A stretch of DNA of 64,000 nucleotides, taken from NCBI GenBank assembly GCA_043228905.1, contig JBHGNT010000004.1, positions 1,736,001 through 1,800,000 on the forward strand, read 5' to 3'. A model generated the notes under the pieces. It saw only the letters and a program-made list of their open reading frames with translations, was not told where the DNA came from and ran no database searches. The position numbers and the translations under genes were made by a program. The DNA is from Azolla caroliniana. Lineage: Eukaryota > Polypodiophyta. Below are positions 1-30,784 of this stretch, piece after piece (position 1 is the stretch's first letter; the number at the start of each line of letters is the position of its first letter).

Positions 1-4873
<4,873 letters not shown>

Positions 4874-5840
4874 TTTCAATGAACCTGTATGCAGAAAAAT
4901 GCATGCATGATGTATATACATATACTCCATACATTCATATTCAAACCACAAACAACTTGCAAGAGATCAAAATAACACATTCATATGGTTTGGGAGTAGA
5001 ACCACGTTGATTTCAATGGACATGCATGCATTGTGTATGTACAGTATGCATGCATGCATGCATCATATATATACATTCACATTCATCTGTGTGAAAGTAG
5101 AGATTGGTATATACCATATCTATTCACATATTTATTCATGCTTATGCATGTAAGCTAATAAAAAATGAGTGTTGATCGTGTGTGATCCACACCACAACAT
5201 AAGATCTTGAAACACATTTTGTCATTAAAATGTGATATAGGGTGTATCATGAGGGGGGTGTGGAGATCAAGTATTATACATTCGAGAAAGGCCTACTTGA
5301 TGCAATATTTTGGAGTTGATGGCTTAATTTAGTTCCCAGACTTTGAATATATCACTCTGCACTTCCATGCTAGCATATGAATCTCTAGGTTAATATACAT
5401 ATTTTTCGATGTTTTGGAGAGGTTTGACAAAATCATATAATGTCCAAATTGCTCTGCCTTGGCCCTTCAACCGAGAGATGAATGGTAAATAAGATTGCAT
5501 GCATTTTTTAAAGGATTGTTCCCACATTTATAAACTTGCAATGGCCTCTTTATATTCTTCCAACCACTTGATTTCTAATTTTGAACGACAATCATCATCC
5601 ATATGGTTAGGGTCCAATTTGTGAAGGTTTTTATTTCATTCAATCATAAGAACATGCCACATATATGCATATTGTTGAAAGATAAGCTCAACACATGCGC
5701 ACATGTGTGTATAAACCAAAGTGTGTGAAAGCACACTTTATTATAAACCGTGTAAACTATGTAGTTCATGAGGAATGAGATTGATATCCAGTTAGCCGCT
5801 TTGGGCTAGTACAATCAATGAATACTTAGATATTGTTATT

Positions 5841-6180
5841 CCTCCATGAGGAGCTTGAAGGAGAAATGTACATGCTACAACCACCTCGAACCAAGTCCAA
5901 AGTGCACCTGATTTCAATATCTTCACCAAATTTGTTTCGAAGTGTTGAAATCGAACAACTCACTGTATGCTTGGAGTCAACAAGGCTTGCTCGTTATCAT
6001 CTTGTATATCAATGCCCTAGTGATTAGAAGAGACATCCTCGAAATCATCAAGTTTGAGATGAAGTATCTTGATAAATTCCGCATAGCCGAGTGTAAGCCC
6101 ATCTCGACCCCTCTTGATCGCAACTTAAAGTTCTACAAAGACTCTGGCAGCGTGTGTGGGCCTACATAGTATAGGCAAAT
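5841..6180 (+). pseudogene. Copia reverse-transcriptase relic downstream of copy A
   Basis: Frameshifted remains of a Copia pol gene. Readable pieces are an EGEMYMLQPP-like segment (compare the usual EEEIYMEQP), a GLLVIILYI segment where the YVDD box would be, and AECKPISTPLDRNLK followed by YRQIIGS. No LTR or intact frame is visible. A matching relic lies downstream of copy B at 20620-20870 with similar flanks, so it was probably duplicated with the receptor gene. Confidence 0.75.
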
Positions 6181-6839
6181 AATCGGAAGTCCAATGTTCT
6201 CCTCGAACCTTCTCCAACCTCCTACATGCTCATCTACATGACTTTAGATACAAGTCCAACTGGTATTCGATGGGTCACATTTATTATGTTTTGAGAACAC
6301 ATACATCAAAATTCTTCTTGTTGCCATATAGCTGCAGACTTACTTTGCAATGACATGGATATGTCCATCGAACAAAGACATGTTGAAACAAGCACAAATG
6401 TTTCTCAAGAAACTTCACATTAACCTCAAAAATTGAAAACAAAAGCTTGGCCTTCTAACAATTTATGTGAAACAATTTTCCATAATGTTTTTAACCTTTT
6501 TATAAACTTCTAGTAACTTGAATATATGAATGCCTATGCATACATACAAGACTGGATATATGTACAAATGCATCTGTGTATTTATTCTTATATGCAGGTA
6601 TCACATGCAATTGTTTGTATGCTGTTCCACATCTTAGTATGTAAGCAATAATATGAATCTCAATTCAAATCTTAATATAAAGCCAGAAACCCCACATTTA
6701 AAACTATAACGAAAAATAGTGCCATGAAAATGATCAAATCTATGAGATATTTAGAATAAAGACAGGAGTCAAATATCTCCAAGGGTTGGAGAGACTCAAG
6801 AGAAGAGAATTTTAGCAAATCGATTATGGTTGAAGAGAC

Positions 6840-6842
<3 letters not shown>

Positions 6843-6872
<30 letters not shown>
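6843..6872 (+). repeat. (GA)n microsatellite
   Basis: About 15 GA units in the AT-rich spacer between the Copia relic and the receptor relic. I see no gene between 6180 and 7700 besides this and the direct repeat starting near 7190. Confidence 0.9.
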
Positions 6873-6876
<4 letters not shown>

Positions 6877-7189
6877 TGCATTTGCCATTACTTAAATAAT
6901 AAATGTGGTTAGTTTCAACAAAAATATATCTATTAATGCTTCTTTTTGCATTTGACATAAACTTAGAACCAAAACCTGAATAGTATATATAAATGAATAG
7001 CTAGAACTTGTAAATTTACATTTGTGCATCTTTATCCTATTTATCTCAAATTTGGATTCCTAGTAAGGACTTAAATCACTTTCATTTTTGTCTTTCAGAA
7101 AAATAAAGGGTCAAATTAGCAGAAATTCCCTCAAAAATTAACAATATCCTTAAGGTCAGCCAAGTTTCCTTTAAACAAAAAACGCCTAA

Positions 7190-7440
7190 TCCACTAACAA
7201 CGAGACTGATGATGCAAACAGCTATGAGTGAAATGAAGAATGATGAAACTATCAATACTTTCTTCAAACAAAGAGATTACTTCAATAAAACCCTAAATGC
7301 ATCATTATATTTGAAGAAAAACACCAAAACTTTAACCAATGTTTACTTCAAGAAAGCCTGTTTTTTTCACGATGATGTGAAAAATGGAATGCATGAGTGA
7401 CATTTAGGCTTTAGAAGAACGAACCAAGAGAAACACAGAT
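7190..7440 (+). repeat. Direct repeat, left copy (flanks the receptor relic)
   Basis: Contains GTGAAATGAAGAATGATGAA, then CCAATGTTTACTTC, AAGAAAGCCTGTTTTTTTCA and GTGAAAAATGGAATGCATGA. The same series recurs at 9035-9260. The two copies flank the decayed kinase exons. Confidence 0.75.
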
Positions 7441-7709
7441 GAGTGTTTGCAGAGGCACATTTACTGGAAGAACTAAAAGCATAAAAAATTGGTAAAACTT
7501 AACCCCATAAAAAGAAGTTTGTGATATGAGAAATGAGGAAACGAAGTCATGCTTACCAAAAGTAAATTGATAGGGAAAACCGGAATGAAAACAAATGAGT
7601 AAGCCTGGACCCAAGAAGTGACAAGAAGAAAGTATATTCTGACCATAGAAACAGATAGAGATGTTGAAAAGAAAGTATATTGTGCAAACCCTAACCAGAA
7701 AACTTTGAG

Positions 7710-8935
7710 AATTAACCACCGCCAGTGATGTGTATGGCTATGGAGTAGTAGTGCTTGAGTTGCTCACAGGTCAAGTTGCCATCGATCAGAAGCGTATTGA
7801 GGATTATAATCTTGTCGGTTGGGTAATTAGCTTGTCTTTTGAACTTTCCTTCCTTTCTTTTTAAAGTGATTTAAGGATGTTTCCAAAAATTGCTGAGTAA
7901 TTTGTATACAATGCATAAGATTCCATGATGTTATATATTGTAGATGTTGCTACAATGAGTATATGTTTAAAATACATTACCATGGGTGAATTAAAGCTTG
8001 AGTAAGGTCTTACTTATGGTATTTAGGAAGCGTTCAAACAAATATATGCACTTACATTGTTTTTATTCTATATGAGCTCTCTAGTCACTCAAATTAGGTA
8101 TAAAATATATGTAATGGCATTTGAACTAGTAGACACCATAATGTATTATAACATAAAAAATCAAATGAAGATGAATTCCATGTAAAGAAAATTTCTAGAT
8201 ATATGCATTGTTAGCAATGGGCATGGTTTCGGCTCAAACCAAACCTAACCGTTAAGCCATGGCTTCGGTTTATTGGTTCAAAGATAAATAAACCGTTTGG
8301 TTTGGTTTCAAATAATATGATCCGGTTTGGTTTCGGTTCGGTTCGGTTTTGAATTTCATGGTTTAGCAGCTTTTCGGTTTCGGTTTGGTTTTGATTTCAC
8401 GGTTTAGCGGTTTCGGCTTATGTGGTTTGGTTTAAAGGTTTAAAAGTTTTGAAGGTTTAAAGGTTTATAGGTTTATAAATTTGGTTTGGTTTTGATTTAT
8501 GATAAACTGGTTTGGTTTGGTTCTAAATTTTTTCATAAACGGTTCGATTTAAATGGCTTCATAAATTTTAAACAATTTGGTTTGGTTTCAAGGCCAAGAA
8601 ACCGAACGGAACCGCGTCCATTGTTATGCATTGTTGTGTTCTGTTATAGTGGTACTTGATTTTAGATCTCATTTCTTAAATAAATAAGACCTTATAAAGC
8701 TCATGCAATGACTTTTTTCACATAAAATGACCAATTAAGGCATAAGAAGACTAGTAATTATTTAGCCAAGGCTTAGGACCAAAGACAAAAACAATAAACG
8801 TATGATAAGAACAGTGATTGTATGTAAACCCCTCCAATCTTGATCAGGTGAATGGAAAGCTCAAATGGAACGGGAATGTGAGGGCTATCATTGATCCATG
8901 GCTTGGATCAAAGTATCCTGTTGATTACCTTTAGG
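7710..8935 (+). pseudogene. Receptor kinase relic: two late kinase exons
   Basis: At 7710-7822 lies the 3' part of the exon encoding [20 protein letters not shown]...DYNLVGW, ending at a normal GTAATT donor. At 8848-8935 lies the next exon (VNGKLKWNGNVRAIIDPWLG), after a normal TGATCAG acceptor, but after PVDY it reads a stop where the paralogues continue EYKQVIEIAIQC. Upstream kinase exons, the receptor part and the last exon are missing. MITE 8212-8626 sits in the retained intron. This is a decayed fragment of another tandem copy. Confidence 0.85.
8212..8626. mobile_element. hAT-type MITE, copy 1
   Basis: 415-bp element without coding capacity. The ends (TAGCAATGGGCATGGTT and the complement of GCGTCCATTGTTA) are imperfect inverted repeats. 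It is flanked by a perfect 8-bp duplication TGCATTGT (8204-8211 and 8627-8634). The interior is dense in GGTTTGGTTT/CGGTTCGG motifs. It is the most diverged of the three copies. Confidence 0.85.
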
Positions 8936-9034
8936 TAGGGTACTACATACATTGAACTTATAGTATGACATATGTGTAGGAGGTGCCTAGGACTTCTTAT
9001 TATAGCTGCATGTTGACTAATGAGTGCACACATT

Positions 9035-9260
9035 ATGCTACCAAGTGAAATGAAGAATGATGAATCTTTGTCAATATTTTCTTTAAACAATGTATGGTTA
9101 ATATTCTGCAGAAAAATACAAAAAAACTTTATCCAATGTTTACTTCAATCAAGAAAGCCTGTTTTTTTCACGAAGATGTGAAAAATGGAATGCATGATGA
9201 GAGTGTGCCATTTTAGGCTGTAGCAGAATGAACGAAGCAAGCGAAACACAGATGAGTAAA
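9035..9260 (+). repeat. Direct repeat, right copy
   Basis: Counterpart of 7190-7440. From here to 10012 there is no convincing gene; part of 9740-9990 is homologous to the region upstream of copy D (31740-32070), so it belongs to the duplicated upstream region of copy B. Confidence 0.7.
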
Positions 9261-10012
9261 GGTAAACAGTGCCATCATAAGCCTTAGAAAGGGGATCCCC
9301 TTCCTTCCTAGAAACAGATATTGGATGGAAGATATTCTGCAAACAAAGTATATACATAGTGCAAACCCTAACTTTAAACTTAGCAATTGAGTCTGATCCG
9401 TCCGTCCAAAAGTGAACAATAACCCGATAAACTTTTAACAAAAGTCACGAACAAAACAAAAGAATTAGACAAAACCCTAACTTTCCCCCCTAGAATCTAA
9501 ACCTAGAAACAGATGGAACTCTAGAATATAAAGCATACCCCTACAATGCAAACCCTAACTCTAGAAACATACGGAAGAACAGAGAACACTTGTTGATAGG
9601 TTACACCTTTAAATACGCATTTAACTATAAACTATTATAATTGACACCTCCAATTATATGCTTTACGAAACACATCACGCACCAGTAATTGGTCCATTTC
9701 CTACGCATCTTACATCTCTATTTACTACACCAATAATCAAAATGGTAAGCCCACTCTGCTAAAAACTCAGAAAATATGTAATGTGGTATGGTTAATTCAT
9801 TGGACTTTGATAATAATTACTCCTTATCATCATATATCGTGTTTAAATTTTGGGGTCATAAAGCTAATTATGAGTGGGACACGCTGAAAGACATAAGATT
9901 GTACATAGTTGGAACATGGAGCGTATTCCTACTCTCTATGTGTGTGTGCATCATTATCACGTATAAAGTACATTACAGTCGACACCATTTAAATTAAAGG
10001 TTTGAATACTTT

Positions 10013-10582
10013 TATGTAATTGAAAGCTTCATGTGTATGTCTGCATAGTCACCAACGGCAAACATTGACAAATGAAAAATTCAAGAGCAAGAAACATTGA
10101 CAAAAACCAAACATTTGACATTTTATGTTCAATCATCAGAATCCGTGTTCTTCTGTTTCTGAATAACTGTATGAGAAGAGTGAATATATCCGACAAAGTT
10201 CTCACATTGGGTTCAGTCTCCATCTCATTTTTCATGTCCTTCCATTTTTTCATAGCACCTTTCATGTTGTGCCACATTAAGATTGGATTACCTAAAATCA
10301 GTTGAATTCCTAACTTTATGTAATTCAAAGCTTCATGTGTATGTCTGCATAGTCACCATCGGCAAACATTGACATAACATACAAAGTTCAAGAGCAAGAA
10401 ACATTGACAACAAAAAAAACTTTTTGACATTTTATGTTCAAAGGATCAGATTCAGAATCCGTGTTCTTCTGTTTGTGAGTGGTAACTGTATGAGAAGATT
10501 GTGTATATTATTATATCCGACAAAGTTCTCACATTGGGTTAGGTCTCCATCTCATTTTTTTCATGTCCTTCCATTTTTTCTT
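10013..10582 (+). repeat. 304-bp tandem duplication upstream of copy B
   Basis: Unit 1 starts at 10013 (TATGTAATTGAAAGCTTCAT) and unit 2 at 10317 (TATGTAATTCAAAGCTTCAT). Both contain GTATGTCTGCATAGTCACCA, TTGACATTTTATGTTCAA, AATCCGTGTTCTTCTGTTT and CGACAAAGTTCTCACATTGG. The pair ends about 370 bp before the start codon of copy B and may lie in its promoter. Short ORFs here are not convincing genes. Confidence 0.9.
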
Positions 10583-10953
10583 CTAACAACCAGTCGATTC
10601 GATTAAAGATATCAATCACATCGTCCATTTTTGTCACTTAGGACCAAGGAGTGTATTGAATTAGTCCTACTTTATCCACTGACATAAATTATGGATGGGA
10701 CATGCCTGAAGACCCATTCTCACAAAGAATAAACTGATGATGTCTTCCTACATATTTACAAATCAATGGTGGGGATTTGTCCTCAAACAATCAATCAATG
10801 GTGGAGTTTTGTTTTTTGTAGTTTTGAACGTTCCTACGAAGTTTGATCACTGCTTTCCTCTTCTGCACAGCTGCCTAATCATTTATTATCAGCTTCAACC
10901 AAGTTAATTAAACCAAATCTCTTAATAATCAAAACAAAAACCCTGCTTCATTC

Positions 10954-19522
<8,569 letters not shown>

Positions 19523-20619
19523 TGTCGATGGTCATGCATGCAGGAAAATGAATGCATGATGTATGTATATACTATATACATATATACTCCATACATTCAT
19601 ATGCAACCCACAAACAACTTGCAAGAGATCAAAATAAGACATTCATATGGTTCGAGAGTGGAATCATGTTGATTTCAATGGACATGCATGTATTGTGTAT
19701 GTGCATGCATGCATCATTTATATTATATGCAACATACATTCACATGCATATGTGTGCATCATATATAGATTGGTATATACCATATACATATATACACATA
19801 TTTATTTATGCTGATGCATGTAAGGTAATAAAGAATGAGTGTTCATTGAGTGTCCACCACACCATGACATAAGATCTCAAAAGACACATTATCATTAAAA
19901 TGTGAGTTTTGAGTGTTCTTGATGCGAAGACCAAGTAGCTGCTTGGAAATGTGGATCATCGACTCCATTCAAGTTTATGTCCTACTTTTTGTGTTGTTTG
20001 TCGATTTATTTTATTTTTTTCCTAAAAACGTTTGTCGATGTTTTCGTGGTTCTCATACCTATCATACATTTGAGTAATTCCTACTTGCTACAATCTTTGG
20101 GATTTGATGGCTATATTTACTTCTCAATGTTTGAATATGTCATTCTGGGACTTCCACGTTAGCATAAAAATCTCTAAGTTGGTGTACATATTTTTCTATG
20201 TTGTGTTAGAGCTTTGACAAAATCATATGATGTCCAAAATTGCTCTTCCTTGGTCCTTTAACCAAGTAATGAATGGTAAATAAGGTTGAATACATTTTAT
20301 TAAGGATTGTTCCCTCATTTGTCATTTTGCAATGGCCATTTTATATTTTTCCAACCGCTTAATTTCTAGTTTACCTTTAATATGATTCACAATCATCATC
20401 CAAAGGGTTAGGGTCCAATTTGTGAGGGTTTTTATTTCAATCGTTCATAAGACGACATGCCATATACATACATATTGTTGAGAGACAAGCTCAACATGTG
20501 TGTGTATAAATGGAAATGTGTGAAAGCACACATTATTGTAAACCGTGTAAACTATGTAGTTACGAGGAACTAGATTCGATACCCAGTTAGCGCCTTGAAG
20601 TTAGTGCAATCAATGAATA

Positions 20620-20870
20620 CTTAGATATTCTTATTCCTCCAGGAATAGTTCCAAGAAGAAGTATACATGGTACAACCACCCAGATTAAAGTCCAACACAC
20701 AGTTGCATGTGTATGTCGACTAAAGAAGTCTCTATATGACTTGAAACAAGCTCCAAGGGCATGACACTCAAAGATATTGCAATATCTCACCGAATTGGCT
20801 TCAATGTGCTAAATTTGACAACTCACTATATGTTCGGAAGAGTGGACAAGGCCCACTCTTTATCAGCAAT
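20620..20870 (+). pseudogene. Copia reverse-transcriptase relic downstream of copy B
   Basis: Pieces resembling EEVYMVQPP, then CRLKKSLYDLKQAPRA followed by a stop (compare the usual CRLRKSLYGLKQAPRQW), then DNSLYVRKSGQG. The sequence before it (AAACCGTGTAAACTATGTAG, TCAATGAATACTTAGATATT) matches that before the relic downstream of copy A. The rest of 19523-22855 holds no gene I recognise apart from the ORF at 21343. Confidence 0.75.
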
Positions 20871-21342
20871 TTTGGAATCGGGAAAACTAGACTAGGCAAT
20901 GCCAATATTGATTGCAATCGATGGTGTTGATGTAACTCTCTGATTGATTTATGACTCTCTAGTGTGGAACACAATTATTCCACAAACAAAGCACAAAACC
21001 TTTGAGATGTTACTATAGTGAGAGAGTGATGCCACTACCTCTTGGGGTGGATGTTTTCGATCCATGACTACCTCTCAAGACTCGAGTCCAATGACTATGC
21101 TATAGATATTCTAGATTGATCCTCCTACACATTAACGAACATGATGGGACACTTTGAAATATAAGTATCCTGATCAACGAATCTTGGAGATGCAATTTGT
21201 GCAACAATATTTTTTACAACCATAGGTTAGAATTGCTCTCCTCATGGCCAATAAAACATGTATTCTATTCTACAAGAAGGGGGTTGACTCCATCTAGCAA
21301 TGTGGCATCTAGCAACATAGGGAACTCACAAACCGATACACC

Positions 21343-21714
21343 ATGGTCACAAAATGTGACAAAACTTACTATCTACCAGACAACAACCTAAACAAGGCAA
21401 TGGTCAAAACATTTGAAACGATTTTTAAGATACTCACTACTTCATTAACTAGGTCATCTAGGAACTCAAAAACCGGTACTTCGTGGTTCACAAAGCGTGA
21501 AACAACCTACTATATGCAAGACAATAGCCTAGACAAGTCAATGAGCAAGACGCTTGAGACTATTTTGAAGGTAATCATCAATGAGAATCACATTTGCACT
21601 CCACACTTTGAGCTTCTAAAGGAGTTACATGACAAACATTTAGGTGACATATTCAAATCTGAACTTGTAACACTATTTATTTCTAAAATACTTAATCAAG
21701 GGGGATTACATTGA
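21343..21714 (+). CDS. Unidentified 123-codon ORF with an internal duplication
   Basis: I do not recognise it. The ORF holds two similar segments of about 35 residues: KTYYLPDNNLNKAMVKTFET (from residue about 7) and TTYYMQDNSLDKSMSKTLET (from about 54). Most differences between them are conservative (L/M, N/S, N/D, F/L). No signal peptide, membrane segment or catalytic motif is evident. There is no clear splice context and sequence upstream in the frame is closed. It may be a fragment of a decayed gene or transposon. The part after 21690 is homologous to the region upstream of copy D near 31200. Confidence 0.3.
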   Translation: MVTKCDKTYYLPDNNLNKAMVKTFETIFKILTTSLTRSSRNSKTGTSWFTKRETTYYMQDNSLDKSMSKTLETILKVIINENHICTPHFELLKELHDKHLGDIFKSELVTLFISKILNQGGLH

Positions 21715-22855
21715 AAAGAGAGCTGACATCTAGAAATAAGAAGACATAGATTAAGAACTAGAATTTGAAATTAGGAAGAAATTAAAGGATGATTAAGAAT
21801 CAAACGATAAGAAAGGAGGGGAAAAAAAGAAATGGAATATTCTAACAAAAAAATAGAATTAGAATCAAAAGATGATCAGAGGAGGATGCAATCAAAAGAT
21901 ATAAATTAGTTGACGTTCTAGCACATTATAATAACTCAAGTGTTTGTATTGTTTAGAGTGAATATACTTTCCTCCGCATAATAAATACCACGTTAATAAG
22001 ACCAAGTGTCAAAACTTTATGGAAAAATCTCCAATTATACAATTGAACGTAAATATAAGAACAAATCTGAAGCGTTCAATGTGAAAAAATGATTCCATCA
22101 CAACTTGCGACATTTTTTAAAGGAACTCGTTATCAAGTTTGTCGCCGTTGACATACTAATGAGTTTAACAAACTAATTATGAGTTTTTTTCGAACATATG
22201 TTTGTATATTCTCATTAAGTTGTTGACATACTAATAATGAGTTTAATTGACTCGCAATGGCCTTGTTTTTATAATTTTGATTTAGTTGTTGACATGCTTA
22301 TAATGAGTTTATGCTTATGATCGACATATTCTCAATTGTGTGGCCACATAAGAAACATTCAAGGGATTTTGATTTTGGTCAAAAGTTTGATCTACAGAAA
22401 GACTTTGGAGATTAGGTTAAGTATTTCCAATACTTTCTCCATAATTGGAGGAAAAGATGGTGTACACTGTACATACTTGCTAAAGAAAGGCATAGACTAC
22501 AGGTCATACCTTATAAGAAAATATGTTGAAATTACATAAGACTTATAAGAAACACATAGACTTTGACCTACTCTATGCAGCATTATCCCATATTTAGAAA
22601 CACAAAACCCACAAAATCAAGCCATTTTTAAAGGTTTGAATAATTGACATAATGTTAATGTTAGGATGTCTTGTCATTCGCTGTATCCGCACCTTCTGTA
22701 GCAGTTTGTTGATCGTGATGTCGGAATTAGAACCTCAATAAATGGGGCTTCATCACTGCTTTCCTCTTCTGCACAGCTCCCTACTAATCATTACCAGCTT
22801 CAGTCAACATAATTCAACCAGATTTCTTTATCAAACCAAATTCCCTGCTTCTTTC

Positions 22856-29995
<7,140 letters not shown>

Positions 29996-30784
29996 TTTCA
30001 ATGAACATGCATGCATGCAGAAAGAAAGAAAGAAAATATGTGTATGCATGTATCTTGTATCAAAATAAATGCTTTTGTGAGACATAATGGACTCCATTAA
30101 AGGGGCACATACCTGCATTTTATAGAATAAATTAATCCTTGTTCTAAGGTGCAAACACACTTAAGGATTTGATCGTTCGTCCACTTAACATTATTGCATC
30201 TTCTCCATATATTGCTATTTCTTGCATCATATCACCTAAAGGGAACTCTCGTGCTTCCACTATAAAGGGCAACATGGTTTTTGCTATGCACTTAGTCGCC
30301 AATGAGAACTTTAGTTATTGCCCTCGTGAACTTGATGAATGTGTCTTGTTTGTTTGTTTGTTTGTTTCAATTATGGCAACCTCATCTGTCTATCGTTTTC
30401 CAAATCAAAATTTGGCTAGCAAGATTTTATCTATACCCGCTTGGTGGATATAACTAAAGTAGAAATTTTCATATTATCCACCACAATGATGGATGTTTGG
30501 TCGATGATTTGGAATTGGCAATGTTTTGAATTAGTGTTTCTTTCCAATCAATGTTTTTGCTTTTGTTTAGATTTGTGTTCATGATTTTGTTTTCTTGGTC
30601 TTCAGCTTTGGATATGGCGATCTTAGGGTATTTTCCATGATAGACATGTATGTTGGATTTTTTATCTAGGCATCTAGCCTATTTTACCATCATATGTCTT
30701 TATTGGATGGTTAGGAATTTGAGGATGGTTAATGGAATGATATGTGTCTTTGCCACTCTCATCTGCATGTAATGGTAATGGGGT

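Noticed and set aside
7411-7719. Minus-strand ORF of 102 codons
   Set aside because: Lies in noncoding direct-repeat and relic sequence, with no recognisable motif.
8212-8626. Telomere-like GGTTTGG repeats
   Set aside because: Motifs are irregular, not TTTAGGG, and lie within a bounded MITE with target duplications.
9788-9997. Short ORF upstream of copy B
   Set aside because: The homologous region upstream of copy D does not conserve the frame.
22742-22855. Upstream in-frame start for copy C
   Set aside because: Extension absent from copy B and would mask the signal peptide.
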